A stretch of 64,000 nucleotides of DNA from Chelatococcus asaccharovorans (GCF_003201475.1 NZ_QJJK01000016.1:45657-109656); one strand, 5' to 3'; numbered from the stretch's first letter, positions 51,565 through 61,337 are shown. Made by a program: numbers and translations. The notes: generated by a model from the sequence alone, not told the origin.

Positions 51565-52329
51565 TCAGACTGCAGCGGTGATGCCGCCATCGACGGCCAG
51601 CACGTGCCCGGTGACGAAATCGGAAGCCGGCGCGGCCAGGAACACTGCGGCGCCGGCAAGTTCCTCGGGGCGGCCCCAGCGGCGGGCCGGAGTTCGGGAC
51701 GTCAGCCAGTCGCTGAACTGCGCATTCTGGGAAAGGGCCGTGTTCATCTCGGTCAAGATGTATCCCGGGGCGATGCCGTTCACTTGGATGCCCGAAGGGG
51801 CCAACTCGACCGCAAGACCTCGGGTCAGCATCAACAGGCCGCCCTTTGCGGATGCATAGGGTACCGCCGTGGCCCGGCCCAGCGTGGACAGAACTGACAG
51901 CGTGTTGATGATCTTGCCACGTCCGCGCGCAATCATTCCACGGCCGACAGCCCGCGCCAGCCGGAACGGCGCATTGAGATTGGTGTCGATAACTCGTTCC
52001 CAGTCGTCATCGGCAACGTCGAGTACCGGCTGGCGATGCTGTACGCCAGCATTATTCACCAGAATGTCTATGCCATACCGACTCTCTACTTCTACGACCA
52101 TCGCGTCACTGGCGCTGCGATCCAGGAGATCGCATGGCAACGCTTCGGCGAGCAGCCCGTCAGCCTCCAGCACGGCCACGGCCGCATCCAGCTTTGCATG
52201 GTCGCGTCCAACCAGAAGAGCCCTCGCGCCATGTTCGGCAAGGCCTCGCGCCATCGCCAACCCAAGGCCCCCGCCACCCCCGGTCACGAGGGCCGTGCGC
52301 CCGGTTAGGTCAAAACTAACGGTCTTCAT
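51565..52329 (-). CDS. SDR oxidoreductase, gluconate 5-dehydrogenase-like
   Basis: A 254-residue classical SDR: TGGGGGLG (residues 16-23), IDILVNNAGVQHRQPVLDV, catalytic YASAKGGLLMLTRGLAVELA, VNGIAPGYILTEMNTAL, which is the pattern of the IdnO/gluconate 5-dehydrogenase group. It probably oxidises or reduces a sugar acid hydroxyl. Its start overlaps the stop of the preceding 2-hydroxyacid dehydrogenase gene by four bases. Confidence 0.87.
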   Translation of the reverse strand: MKTVSFDLTGRTALVTGGGGGLGLAMARGLAEHGARALLVGRDHAKLDAAVAVLEADGLLAEALPCDLLDRSASDAMVVEVESRYGIDILVNNAGVQHRQPVLDVADDDWERVIDTNLNAPFRLARAVGRGMIARGRGKIINTLSVLSTLGRATAVPYASAKGGLLMLTRGLAVELAPSGIQVNGIAPGYILTEMNTALSQNAQFSDWLTSRTPARRWGRPEELAGAAVFLAAPASDFVTGHVLAVDGGITAAV

Positions 52330-53288
52330 GCATTCACCCAGTTTGCGGGAATCCGGCCGGTCAGGATCGCCACGGCGGCCTCACCCGCTTTGCGCTGCAG
52401 CGTGGCGACCGTTGCTTCCGAGTACCAGCCGGCGTGATCGGATATCACGACGTTTGGCAAGGAAAGCAGCGGATTGCTCGGAGCCGGAGGTTCGGTCTGA
52501 AAAACATCCAACCCCGCTCCATAGAGGCGTCCTTCGCGCAGTGCTTCTGTCAACGCATTCTCATCGACATGGGCTCCCCGGGCGGTATTGATCAACACAG
52601 CGTCTCGCCGCATCACGGCCAAGAGATTTTTGTCGATCATCGGCCTTTCCGGGTCCGAAACGGGGGCGTGAATCGAGATGATCCGAGACCGCGTGGCCAG
52701 CTCGGTGAGACTGACCGGTGCAACGCCAGCCGCTACGGCAGCCGCGGGGTCAAGCCAGGGGTCGTGGACCAGCACCTCGGTGATGCCAAAGGCGGCGAAA
52801 CGGTCGCGCACCGCCCGCCCGATCCGCCCGAATCCAATCAGCCCCAGAATCTGTCCGGCTATCCGCTCGATGGGCGCTTGTTGGCCAAAACCCCAGGCAC
52901 CGGCCCGAATTGCTTGGTCATGGCTGACGATCCGCCGCTGCACGGCGAGGTACAATGCCAGGGTGTGGTCTGCCACCTCTATCTCTGCGCCATAGTCGGG
53001 AATATTGACCACCTTGATGTCCCGGGCACGGGCCTGGTCCAGATCGATCCGATCCACACCGACGCCGTATCGGATAATCCCGTGGGCGTTCCGGCATGCA
53101 TTGATCACCTCAGAATCCAGTGCAGTGTCGCGGACAAACAGGATTGCCGCGTCCGCAACGCCCTCGATCAATCGACGCCGTTCGCCGGCCCAGTCAAGCA
53201 CCTTCACGTTGACGCCTAATGGCGCCAGCAAAGCCGCCTCGGCCCGGTGGTCGGCATATCCGGGAGCGATAACGATTGCCGTTCGCAT
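52326..53288 (-). CDS. D-2-hydroxyacid dehydrogenase (SerA/CtBP-like), first of two
   Basis: A 320-residue NAD-dependent dehydrogenase. It has GLIGFGRIGRAVRDRFAAFG for the nucleotide fold and the catalytic residues in NTARGAHVDENAL (Arg), LDVFQTEPP (Glu) and ISDHAGWYSE (His). The C-terminal AGWYSEAT form resembles the C-terminal-binding-protein/phosphoglycerate dehydrogenase-like subgroup. It should interconvert a 2-hydroxy and a 2-keto acid. The start at MRTAIVIAPGY was preferred over an upstream in-frame start. It lies between the ABC ATPase and SDR genes. Confidence 0.88.
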   Translation of the reverse strand: MRTAIVIAPGYADHRAEAALLAPLGVNVKVLDWAGERRRLIEGVADAAILFVRDTALDSEVINACRNAHGIIRYGVGVDRIDLDQARARDIKVVNIPDYGAEIEVADHTLALYLAVQRRIVSHDQAIRAGAWGFGQQAPIERIAGQILGLIGFGRIGRAVRDRFAAFGITEVLVHDPWLDPAAAVAAGVAPVSLTELATRSRIISIHAPVSDPERPMIDKNLLAVMRRDAVLINTARGAHVDENALTEALREGRLYGAGLDVFQTEPPAPSNPLLSLPNVVISDHAGWYSEATVATLQRKAGEAAVAILTGRIPANWVNA

Positions 53289-53314
53289 TTTCCATCCAAC
53301 TTGTTGGCGCCCGC

Positions 53315-55018
53315 TCAAGCGGCTGCTTCGGCCACGCGGCCGCCCTCGGCAGCAGCGATCAGCGTGCGGGTGTAGGAATGGCGGGGGTTGCGCAGAATGT
53401 CACGGTAGCTACCTTCTTCGACAAACCTGCCCGACTGCATCACCATGACCCGGTCCGAGATATATTGCACCACTGCCAGGTCATGCGAAATGAACAAGTA
53501 GCTAAGCTGGAACTGTTCTTTCAGTTGCGCCAACAGATTGAGGATCTGTGACTGCACAGAGACATCCAGCGCCGAGACAGGCTCGTCACAGATGACCAGC
53601 GAGGGACGCAGGATCAGTGCGCGCGCGATGCCGATCCGCTGCCTCTGTCCGCCCGAGAATTCATGCGGGTAGCGCAATACGCTATGCGCAGGCAGACCGA
53701 CCTTCTCAATCACCTCAGCTATGCGGTTACGCCTTTCAGCCTTGTCGGCTATGCCGTGCAGGCGCAACGGGATATCGAGGATACCGCCCACAGTGTGCCG
53801 CGGATTAAGTGATCCGAACGGATCCTGGAAGATCATCTGCATGTTTGCCCGGAGCGATTGCAGGCCCCGGCCCTCAAGGCGAGTTATGTCTCGTCCCATA
53901 AACAAGAGCTGCCCCGAGGTAGCCGGCACAAGACGCATGATGGTCTTCGACAGCGTAGACTTGCCGCAACCGGATTCGCCAACGAGACCAAGCGTCTCGC
54001 CTTGCCGAATAATAAGGCTGACATCATCGACTGCCCGCAACTCGGTGCCGGCGAGATCATAGCTGGTGACGAGATTCCGAACCTCCAGCACAGGGGGCGC
54101 CAGGGAATCGATCGGTGGCAGCTTCGGACGCGTTGGAAGTTCCAGCGCATACTCATAGTTACCTTCGGCATCGCGGCTCACGCGTATCTCGGACAAAGGC
54201 CGGGTCCGGTAGTGGATGTCCTGGCTTACGCGAATCGAAGCCCCGATGAGTCCGCGCGTATAGGGATGGCGGCCCTCGGTAAAAAGGTCAGCGGCCTTCA
54301 GATGTTCCAAATTCTCACCGTGATGCATGACGACGACCTCGTCCGCCCAGCGTGAGACCACACCTAAGTCATGCGTAATCATCAGTATCGCCATTCCCAA
54401 CTTGCGGCGTAGCTCGTCTATGAGTTCCAGAATTTGCGCCTGGACGGTAGCATCCAGCGCAGTCGTTGGCTCGTCAGCGATCAGAAGCTTAGGATTTCCG
54501 GCAATGGCCATGGCAATCATGACACGCTGGCGCTGTCCCCCTGAGAGCTGGTGCGGATAGACATCCAGTCGCCTTTCGGGATCCGGCAGGTGCACAAGCC
54601 GCAACAGCTCCAAAGCGCGGGCGCGGGCGGCCTCCGCTGTGGTTTTTTCATGATAGAGGATCGCCTCGGCGATTTGCCGCCCGATGCGGTGAACCGGATT
54701 GAGGGAGGTCATCGGCTCCTGGAAGATCATACCGATCTCGTGGCCGCGGACTTTGCGCAAGGCGTTAAGGGGCAGCGTGGCAAGGTTCTGCCCGCCGAAG
54801 AGAATCTGCCCCTTGAGATTGGCATTGCGCGGCAGGAGACGAAGCACCGAGAGCGCCGTGGTCGACTTGCCACAGCCGGATTCTCCGACCAGCGCCATCG
54901 TGCGACCAGCGGGAATGCTGAAACTTAGCCGGTTAACGGCAGTGGCATGGCCGCCTTGGACCTTGAAGCTGACCGTGAGGTTGCGCACGTCCAGGATGGC
55001 GGTGGGGTTGACGTCCAT
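53315..55018 (-). CDS. Dpp/Opp-type ABC ATPase with two fused ATP-binding domains (module 3)
   Basis: A 567-residue protein with two complete ATPase halves: Walker A GESGCGKS (45-52) with LSGGQRQRVMIAMAIAGNP and LIADEPTTALD; second GESGCGKS (about 343) with FSGGQRQRIGIARALILRP and VICDEPVSALD. It energises the module 3 importer. ATG 55018 follows GGAGAG with good spacing; a GTG six bases upstream is the alternative. It resembles the module 2 ATPase in architecture but is clearly different in sequence. Confidence 0.93.
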   Translation of the reverse strand: MDVNPTAILDVRNLTVSFKVQGGHATAVNRLSFSIPAGRTMALVGESGCGKSTTALSVLRLLPRNANLKGQILFGGQNLATLPLNALRKVRGHEIGMIFQEPMTSLNPVHRIGRQIAEAILYHEKTTAEAARARALELLRLVHLPDPERRLDVYPHQLSGGQRQRVMIAMAIAGNPKLLIADEPTTALDATVQAQILELIDELRRKLGMAILMITHDLGVVSRWADEVVVMHHGENLEHLKAADLFTEGRHPYTRGLIGASIRVSQDIHYRTRPLSEIRVSRDAEGNYEYALELPTRPKLPPIDSLAPPVLEVRNLVTSYDLAGTELRAVDDVSLIIRQGETLGLVGESGCGKSTLSKTIMRLVPATSGQLLFMGRDITRLEGRGLQSLRANMQMIFQDPFGSLNPRHTVGGILDIPLRLHGIADKAERRNRIAEVIEKVGLPAHSVLRYPHEFSGGQRQRIGIARALILRPSLVICDEPVSALDVSVQSQILNLLAQLKEQFQLSYLFISHDLAVVQYISDRVMVMQSGRFVEEGSYRDILRNPRHSYTRTLIAAAEGGRVAEAAA

Positions 55019-55055
55019 CGTCACTCTCCGTTCGATCGTCGTAATCGGCGCGGCG

Positions 55056-55952
55056 TCAGTCGTTCTGGGTCCGGGGATTCAGCGCATCGTTCAAGCCGTC
55101 GCCGATCATATTCAGCGCCAGCACAGTCAGGACAATGGCAATTCCTGGCAGGGCGGTCAGGTACCACGCGGTACGAATGAATTCGCGCCCAGCGCCGATC
55201 ATGGAGCCCCAGGAGATGATGTTCGAATCCGAGAGGCCCATGAAGGACAGCCCCGATTCCATCAGAATTGCGCTCGCGACCATGATTGACGAGGTCACGA
55301 TCAGCGGCGGCAGGGCGTTGGGCAGGATCTCCCGCCCCATAATGTGGATGCTGCCGCAGCCCAAGCTGTGCGCCGCGGTGACATAGTCGCGCTCACGGAT
55401 TGAACGGAACTCCGCGCGGGCCAGCCGGGCGATTGTCGGCCAGCTTACGATCGCGATCGCAACGGCGACAACGGTGGGCGTCGGCTCCAGGACTGCAACG
55501 ATCACCACGACCAGCACGAAATTGGGGAGGGTCTGGAACACCTCGATCAGCTTCACTAGCGCAGCATCCGTCCGGCCGCCGAAGTAGCCGGCGCTCGCTC
55601 CAACAAGCAGGCCAATGCCAAAGCCGACGATCGTCGCCGCCAAACCAACATAGAGCGAGATCCGGGCCCCATGCAGGGCTCCGGCCATTACGTCGCGACC
55701 CAGCGCATCCGTCCCCAGCGGGTAGGCCCAATCTTGGCCCGGCCATAGGAAAGGCTCCGCGACCACGCTCAACGGATCGCCGGGATAAAGCGCTGGCGCC
55801 AATAGCGCGAGCAACGCCACCGAGGCGAGGATGCCCAGGCCAACGACCGCGTTCGGGTTGGTGAGGAACAGTCTCAGTTCTCGGTTCGACAGGTTGGCGG
55901 CGGCCATGTCGTAAGGAGTGGGGGGCTCATTCCTGAAGAACGGCAATCGCAT
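55056..55952 (-). CDS. ABC transporter permease, DppC type (module 3)
   Basis: A 298-residue permease with the DppC hallmarks WAYPLGTDALGRDVMAGALH, the loop RERDYVTAAHSLGCGSIHIM and MESGLSFMGLSDSNIISWGS. Its start codon shares a base with the stop of the DppB-type gene (ATG/TGA junction at 55952). It pairs with that permease in the membrane channel. Confidence 0.92.
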   Translation of the reverse strand: MRLPFFRNEPPTPYDMAAANLSNRELRLFLTNPNAVVGLGILASVALLALLAPALYPGDPLSVVAEPFLWPGQDWAYPLGTDALGRDVMAGALHGARISLYVGLAATIVGFGIGLLVGASAGYFGGRTDAALVKLIEVFQTLPNFVLVVVIVAVLEPTPTVVAVAIAIVSWPTIARLARAEFRSIRERDYVTAAHSLGCGSIHIMGREILPNALPPLIVTSSIMVASAILMESGLSFMGLSDSNIISWGSMIGAGREFIRTAWYLTALPGIAIVLTVLALNMIGDGLNDALNPRTQND

Positions 55953-56938
55953 CAGTGGACCCCTATCTTCGGATCAAGGAAGGTATGCAGGAGGTCCACC
56001 AACGCATTCATCACGATGACAAAGAAGGACGACAGCAGGAGGATGCCCAGCAGCACCTGGATATCGCGGCCCAGCACCGCCTCGAAGGCCAGCCGACCGA
56101 GCCCCGGTAGGCTGAATACAGTCTCCACCACGACGGCGCCGCCCAACATGGCGCCGACATGCATACCGGCCATAGTGGTGATGGGTATCAATGCATTGCG
56201 GAGAATGTGGTGGACATTAACGACCAGAGGCGGCAGGCCTTTGGCCTGGGCAGTGCGAACGTAGTCCTGCGCTCGGACCTCAAGCATGGCGGCGCGGGTG
56301 AGGCGCGCGTAAATGGCAACATAGTATAGCGCCAGCGAGGCTGCCGGCAGGACAAGATATCGCGCCTGGTCCACGAGCGCCGCCCATCCCGTAAGCCCCA
56401 TCCCGATGGAGCCCGAGCCGCCGCTGGGGAGCCAACCTAACTTGACCGAAAACAGGACGATCAACATGAGGCCGATCCAGAAGTTAGGGATCGAATAGAA
56501 CAGCAGCGACAGGATCGACAGTACCCGATCGGACAGCCGGCCGGCGAAACTGGACATCACCGCGCCTAACGCGACCCCAATGATCGCCGCCATACCAAGC
56601 GCCAGCGCCATGAGAAGGAGCGTTCGCGGCAGCCTCTGCGCGATAAGCTCCGCGATTGGCACGCCAAAACGAGCTGAGGTACCGAGGTCAAGATGCAGGA
56701 GGCGATTGAGATACGCCGAGAGCTGCTCGATCACCGGCGCGTTCAGGCCAAAACGCTCGCGCATCGCGGCCATACCTTCCAGCGTCGCCGCGCCGGATTC
56801 TGCGGCCAATACGTCAACCGCATCACCGGGCGCCATCTGCAATAGGATGAAATTCAGGACGATAATGCAGATGGCAGTGGGGATCGCCTGGAGGGTACTG
56901 CGTCGTAGGGTGCGCAGGATACGGCTGAGGCCGGACAA
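55952..56938 (-). CDS. ABC transporter permease, DppB type (module 3)
   Basis: A 328-residue permease. The N-terminal helix AICIIVLNFILLQMAPGDAV is typical of DppB proteins, as are ERFGLNAPVIEQLSAYLNRL and the EAA-like loop RAQDYVRTAQAKGLPPLVVN. It follows the binding-protein gene after 94 bases, a gap long enough for a hairpin that could tune relative expression, though none stands out. Confidence 0.92.
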   Translation of the reverse strand: MSGLSRILRTLRRSTLQAIPTAICIIVLNFILLQMAPGDAVDVLAAESGAATLEGMAAMRERFGLNAPVIEQLSAYLNRLLHLDLGTSARFGVPIAELIAQRLPRTLLLMALALGMAAIIGVALGAVMSSFAGRLSDRVLSILSLLFYSIPNFWIGLMLIVLFSVKLGWLPSGGSGSIGMGLTGWAALVDQARYLVLPAASLALYYVAIYARLTRAAMLEVRAQDYVRTAQAKGLPPLVVNVHHILRNALIPITTMAGMHVGAMLGGAVVVETVFSLPGLGRLAFEAVLGRDIQVLLGILLLSSFFVIVMNALVDLLHTFLDPKIGVH

Positions 56939-57032
56939 GGGATTGCCTCCACGTGGGCTCAGGGATCGGCGGAAGCCGGGCCATGCATGAAAGGGCCCGG
57001 TCCGAAGCGCATGGCTCGCCGTGCGGGCGACG

Positions 57033-58646
57033 TCATGTCTTAGTGAGGAACAGGTCCGCCATGTTGCTCCACAGCCCTTCTGCCGCCAGCGTATGGTTAT
57101 GCACGCGCTTGTTGAAAACAGTCAGCTGCTGGATCTCGATCAGAGCGATAGCCGGCAGATCCTGGGCCACCTGACGCTGGAATACGTCGAAATACTCGTA
57201 TCGCTTCTTCTCGTCCGGCTCGCGCGCGGCAGCATTGAGCGCATCGTCGGCGATCTTGCTGACATAGTGCGAGCCGTTCGAGAACGGCACGCCGCGCGTG
57301 AAAGCTGTAGAAAGATAGTTACGCTGTACGCCGATGGTTGGATCAAAAGTTGCCGAATTGGTTGTGGTATAAAACTCGAAATCACGGTCAGTGTAGATTC
57401 GCTTCACATATGTCGCGTAGTCTGCATTTCGGACGTTGACGATGATTCCGATCTTGGCCAGCTCGCTCTTGATGAACTCGGCTTGACTCTTCATCGGTGA
57501 GAAGCCTGGATAATAGTCGATGTTAACTTTGAAACGGCTGCCGTCTGCCCCCTTTGGATAGCCGGCCTCATCCATCAGCGCGTTGGCCTTGATGAGATCG
57601 ACGGCCTTGGTCTCGACCGGCACGTGGAAGCGGGCGATGCCCGAGGGGATGGCCGAGGTGCCAACCTTGCCGTATCCGAACCAGGCCGAGTCAACGAGAC
57701 GCTGTTTGTCAATCGCGAGTTCAATCGCCTGCCGAACCTTGAGGTTGGAGAAGATCGGATGGTCGAGATTGAACACGAGCCGCGCGACTGTGTTGCGCGA
57801 GGTATAGCCGTCGGCAGTGACATCCAGAGCCGGCGTCTGGGTCAGCCGTTTGATATCGGCGTAAGAGACAGGGGTTTCATCGCCGATCAGGATTTCGCCG
57901 GTCTCAAAGGCGGCCGAGCGGGCGGCCTGATCGGTCATCACCCGGAAGACGATCCCGTCAACATAAGGTTTGGGTGCATCCCAGTAGTCAGGGTTGCGCT
58001 CATAGATGATATGGCTGCCGCGCACCCATTCCTTGAACTTGAAGGGACCGGTGCCGATCGGTTTGCGAATCGCAGGATTCTGGGAGGCGTCCTCGCCGAT
58101 CTTGAAGATATGTGCCGGAACTATGGGCATCTCGGCCGCCGCGAGGCCGTAGATCAGGTATGGCGCCGGCGCTGACATCCGGAAGATGACGGTCAAGGGA
58201 TCCGGCGTCTCGATCTCAGCGATATTGAGAACAACCGCCTGCGAACGTGGATGTCCCTTGCGCAGCAACGTATAGGAGACCTTCACATCTTCCGACGTGA
58301 AGGGCTTCCCGTCATGCCATTTTACGTTAGGCCGCAGCTTGAACGTATAGGTCATGCCGTCTTCTGCAATATCCCATTCGGTCGCAAGCTGAGGGCGCGG
58401 CGTCAGGTCGAAATCGTAGGTCAGCAGGCCTTCGTTTGTCTTGGCAGTGGTGCGCGTTGCACCGGCGCTGACGATATTGATCAGCCCCACTGTGGGCTCC
58501 GCCATCAGCACAAAGGTCAGAATGCCGCCGTGCATGGGGGTTGGCGTAGCCTTCTGGGCCATGGCGGTGCCAATCGTTGCCAGGCCAGTAGAGGCGAGAA
58601 GCGAGCCGAGGAGCAAACCGCGGCGGCTGATTGCGAGGGTCGGCAT
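57033..58646 (-). CDS. ABC transporter solute-binding protein, family 5 (module 3)
   Basis: A 537-residue family 5 binding protein. The N-terminus has a twin-arginine-like SRRGLLLGSLLASTG (Arg8 and Arg9), so export by Tat is possible, followed by the mature protein with LATEWDIAEDGMTYTFKLRP and NVKWHDGKPFTSEDVKVSYT. The ATG at 58646 has an AAGGAT site. It is upstream of the permease and ATPase genes on the same strand and defines substrate choice. The ligand is unknown. Confidence 0.9.
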   Translation of the reverse strand: MPTLAISRRGLLLGSLLASTGLATIGTAMAQKATPTPMHGGILTFVLMAEPTVGLINIVSAGATRTTAKTNEGLLTYDFDLTPRPQLATEWDIAEDGMTYTFKLRPNVKWHDGKPFTSEDVKVSYTLLRKGHPRSQAVVLNIAEIETPDPLTVIFRMSAPAPYLIYGLAAAEMPIVPAHIFKIGEDASQNPAIRKPIGTGPFKFKEWVRGSHIIYERNPDYWDAPKPYVDGIVFRVMTDQAARSAAFETGEILIGDETPVSYADIKRLTQTPALDVTADGYTSRNTVARLVFNLDHPIFSNLKVRQAIELAIDKQRLVDSAWFGYGKVGTSAIPSGIARFHVPVETKAVDLIKANALMDEAGYPKGADGSRFKVNIDYYPGFSPMKSQAEFIKSELAKIGIIVNVRNADYATYVKRIYTDRDFEFYTTTNSATFDPTIGVQRNYLSTAFTRGVPFSNGSHYVSKIADDALNAAAREPDEKKRYEYFDVFQRQVAQDLPAIALIEIQQLTVFNKRVHNHTLAAEGLWSNMADLFLTKT

Positions 58647-58741
58647 TTCTATATCCTTTTTACCCTGTTTAGCGGGACTGGAACCCCTTCTGGCCGGCCC
58701 GTAGCCGCAACAGCTCCGGACCTTTCTCATGCAGACAGAAA

Positions 58742-59236
58742 TCAGGCGCTGCGAAGCTGGAAAATCGCCTCCATCTCGACGGGCGAGCCGCCGGCCAGAG
58801 CCACGTTGCTCATGCCGATGCGGGCATGAGCGCCGAAATGAGGACCGAATACGTCCAACAGCAATTGGGACGCACCGTTCACCACCTCGCCGACGTCGGC
58901 GAAATCCGGGGTACATGAGACTTGTACGGAGATCTTGAATGCCCGCCATAGCCGCAGGTCACCGGTGCTCTGATGAACCAGCGACAGCACGTTCAGCATC
59001 GTCAGACGGGCGCATTCATTGCCTTGCTGGGTCGAAACCTCGCGCCCCAGATGGCCACGATACAGTGGTCCCTCGGCGGTGTTGGCGATCTGGCCAGAGG
59101 TGTAGAGAAGATCGCCTGAACGCCGCGTGAAACTGAACCAGTCGCCCCGGGTCTTCCGGGTCTCGAGCTTGAGATTAAGCGCAGCAAGCCGCTCATAGGG
59201 GTCAAATACGGCATCGGGAGGCTGGATCGGCATCAT
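58742..59236 (-). CDS. RidA family protein
   Basis: A 164-residue protein of the RidA/YjgF superfamily, longer than the ~130-residue archetype at its N-terminus. It has GDLLYTSGQIANTAEGPLYR, NVLSLVHQSTGDLRLWRAFK and GARIGMSNVALAGGSPVEME-like HARIGMSNVALAGGSPVEME. The arginine that binds carboxylates in active RidA is not clearly present in the usual place, which suggests a subgroup with another role. Archetypal RidA hydrolyses enamine or imine intermediates. Located between the binding protein and a dehydrogenase gene in module 3. Confidence 0.82.
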   Translation of the reverse strand: MMPIQPPDAVFDPYERLAALNLKLETRKTRGDWFSFTRRSGDLLYTSGQIANTAEGPLYRGHLGREVSTQQGNECARLTMLNVLSLVHQSTGDLRLWRAFKISVQVSCTPDFADVGEVVNGASQLLLDVFGPHFGAHARIGMSNVALAGGSPVEMEAIFQLRSA

Positions 59237-59271
59237 TACGGAATTTATCCTTGTAGGTTAGCTCTGGAGTG

Positions 59272-60288
59272 TCAGGCGGTGCGAAGCCACGTGGCGCGCA
59301 ATGCTGGAGATTTCAGCACCTCTGGATTGACCAGGCGTGGCGGTCGCCGCCTTCGCGCAAATTCGGCGGCCGCCTCTATCGCGGCCTGGCGCTGAATCCG
59401 CTGCATCTCGACAGCGGTTCCAGCTGTGTGCGGAGTGACAAAGGCGTTGGGAAGCCGCATCAACGGGCTGTCGGAAGGCTCGGTCTCAAGCACGTCCAGC
59501 CCGACGGCGGCAAGCCTACCATCGCGCACGGCATCGAATAGAGCGACTTCGTCGACAACCCCGCCGCGGCCGACATTGACCAGAACCGCGCCGGGGCGGA
59601 TCGCCCCCACCAGCTCACGGTCAATCAGCCCAGTCGTCGATGGGGTCAGCGGCAGGCACAGAACAATTATGTCCGAGCTTTCCAGAAGCTCGCGCAGCTC
59701 CACCCATTCGATCCCGGCGAAATAGGTCTGCTCGAAACGGCGGGTGCGCTGATATCCCAGCATGCGCCCGACGCGCATGGCCTGCATGCGGGCCGCGATA
59801 CAGGTACCGATTTGCCCGAGCCCGATGATGCCGACCGTCTTGCCGATGAGGGTACGCGGCCGCTGAACGCCATCCGCCGGAGAGGGATCCCAGCTACCCT
59901 CGCGCATGCGGTTGATCTGCGTCAGCGTGTCAGGCCGCAGGGCCATCAGCGTCAGCAGGATCGCGTGTTCGGCGACCACATCCGCGTTCAATCCGGCGTT
60001 GTTCGAGAATATGACGCCGGCTTCGGTGCAGGCCTCAATATGGAGAACATTGGCGTGCTCAAGTCCAGAACCGGACTTGTGGACATGCTTGAGGTCCGGG
60101 CAGGCGGCAAGAAATTCCGCGTCGACCGGAAACTTCAGCGGCCAACGCAGGACAAGCGCCTCGACGCCCCGTGCCTTGCTGGTGAGCACATCGCGACCAT
60201 CTTCGCCCGTGGCGAATGAAACGACCTCATGTCCCACAAGCAGCTCTTTGGCCTCTGCTCGCAGACTTTCCTCAATAAGAATTTTCAA
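59272..60288 (-). CDS. D-2-hydroxyacid dehydrogenase, second of two
   Basis: A 338-residue dehydrogenase with VGIIGLGQIGTCIAARMQAM and the catalytic Arg, Glu and His in VNVGRGGVVDEVAL, LDVLETEPSDSPL and VTPHTAGTAVEM. It is only distantly similar to the first dehydrogenase of this operon, so the two probably work at different steps. It is the first gene of the - strand operon and faces the FadR gene across a 247-base promoter region. Confidence 0.88.
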   Translation of the reverse strand: MKILIEESLRAEAKELLVGHEVVSFATGEDGRDVLTSKARGVEALVLRWPLKFPVDAEFLAACPDLKHVHKSGSGLEHANVLHIEACTEAGVIFSNNAGLNADVVAEHAILLTLMALRPDTLTQINRMREGSWDPSPADGVQRPRTLIGKTVGIIGLGQIGTCIAARMQAMRVGRMLGYQRTRRFEQTYFAGIEWVELRELLESSDIIVLCLPLTPSTTGLIDRELVGAIRPGAVLVNVGRGGVVDEVALFDAVRDGRLAAVGLDVLETEPSDSPLMRLPNAFVTPHTAGTAVEMQRIQRQAAIEAAAEFARRRRPPRLVNPEVLKSPALRATWLRTA

Positions 60289-60535
60289 CGCGTCCCCCTA
60301 AGCAACAATCCGGGCCGGCGGGCAACAGACGGGTGTGAAACCACCTCTCACGACACATTCTAAGCAGAACCGATCCAGTGTGTCATCAGCATATATTACA
60401 AGATGATATATTATTTATCTGGCGATCCAGTGCGGAACGTGCTTCTATGGGCCGCGAAACAGGGGGGCGTCTCCGTCAGCGCGCTGGCGCCGGCAGCGGT
60501 GTCGATACTTTGCAGGCATACAAGAGGGAGGAGTT
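60289..60535. promoter_or_regulatory. divergent promoter region of module 3
   Basis: Separates the - strand operon from the FadR-type gene. It contains an AT-rich dyad ATATAT-N9-ATATAT (60391-60411), the same 9-base spacing as the GTATG-N9-CATAC dyad before the module 2 monooxygenase. Binding by the paralogous regulator is a hypothesis. An AGGGAGG site directly precedes the GTG at 60536. Confidence 0.4.
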
Positions 60536-61261
60536 GTGGCGTTTCTATTAGAATCCGAAACCCTAGAGGCGGCGCCTAGCCTTGCGACGATGCTGACTCG
60601 CAAGTTGCGCGAGGAAATCGAGAGTCGTCGCATCAAGGTTGGTGAGCATTTCCCTAGCGACGCCGAGATTGCCACCGCCTTCGGAGTGAGTCGCACGGTC
60701 GTGCGCGAAGCCGTCTCGAGCCTGCGCGAGGCCGGCCTGATCTCGACCCAGCGCGGACGCGGCTCCGTGGTGATCGCCAATTCGCCGTCGCCTGCATTTC
60801 GCATCACCGTGGCAGATCTCGAGTCGATGAAAAGCCTTCGGCAGCTTTACGAGTTCCGCACCCTGATTGAGACCGAAACAGTCTCGCTTGCGGCAGAGAG
60901 GCGGACCGACGCAGATATCAAAGAGCTTATGAACTGCCTCGAGCGGGGCAATCGTGCGTGTGACTTGGATGAATGCATCGAGGCCGACATCGCCCTGCAT
61001 CTCGCCATCGCTTCAGCAGCGCAGAATGAATATTGTTCACGTGTGCTGGCTACCGTGCGCACTGCCACGATCGCTAGGGCTCTCATGCGTGATGATCTGG
61101 ACGATACGGAGCGGCTGGCCCTCTACAAAGGCGAGGTTCAGGACGAACATTGCGCCATTTGTGATGCCATCGAGCGCCGTGATTCCGATGAAGCGCAGCG
61201 TGTTATCAAGAAACACCTAGGCGGATCACGCCTGATGCGGTTGTCGGCCGGCAGAACCTAA
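60536..61261 (+). CDS. FadR-type GntR regulator of module 3
   Basis: A 241-residue regulator starting at GTG after a strong gggagga site. The winged helix (FPSDAEIATAFGVSR, TVVREAVSSLREAGLIST) and FCD domain (LYEFRTLIETETVSLAAERR, EADIALHLAIASAAQNEYCS) align along their whole length with the module 2 regulator at 41309. It probably controls the divergent operon and perhaps the two genes that follow. FCD regulators respond to organic acids. Confidence 0.88.
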   Translation: MAFLLESETLEAAPSLATMLTRKLREEIESRRIKVGEHFPSDAEIATAFGVSRTVVREAVSSLREAGLISTQRGRGSVVIANSPSPAFRITVADLESMKSLRQLYEFRTLIETETVSLAAERRTDADIKELMNCLERGNRACDLDECIEADIALHLAIASAAQNEYCSRVLATVRTATIARALMRDDLDDTERLALYKGEVQDEHCAICDAIERRDSDEAQRVIKKHLGGSRLMRLSAGRT

Positions 61262-61286
61262 ATATCCACCCTGATGTAACGGGCGG

Positions 61287-61314
61287 CCGCGTGGAAAGGA
61301 TTGCCTTTCCGCGG
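61287..61314 (+). terminator. stem-loop between FadR gene and URO-D-like gene
   Basis: GGAAAGG pairs with CCTTTCC across the loop ATTG, and the outer bases extend the stem with one bulge (CCGCGT... ...CGCGG). There is no T-run after it, so it may be a weak terminator, an mRNA stability element or an attenuator, separating regulator and enzyme expression. Confidence 0.4.
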
Positions 61315-61337
61315 TTGACGAGGAGTCGGAAGAACAG

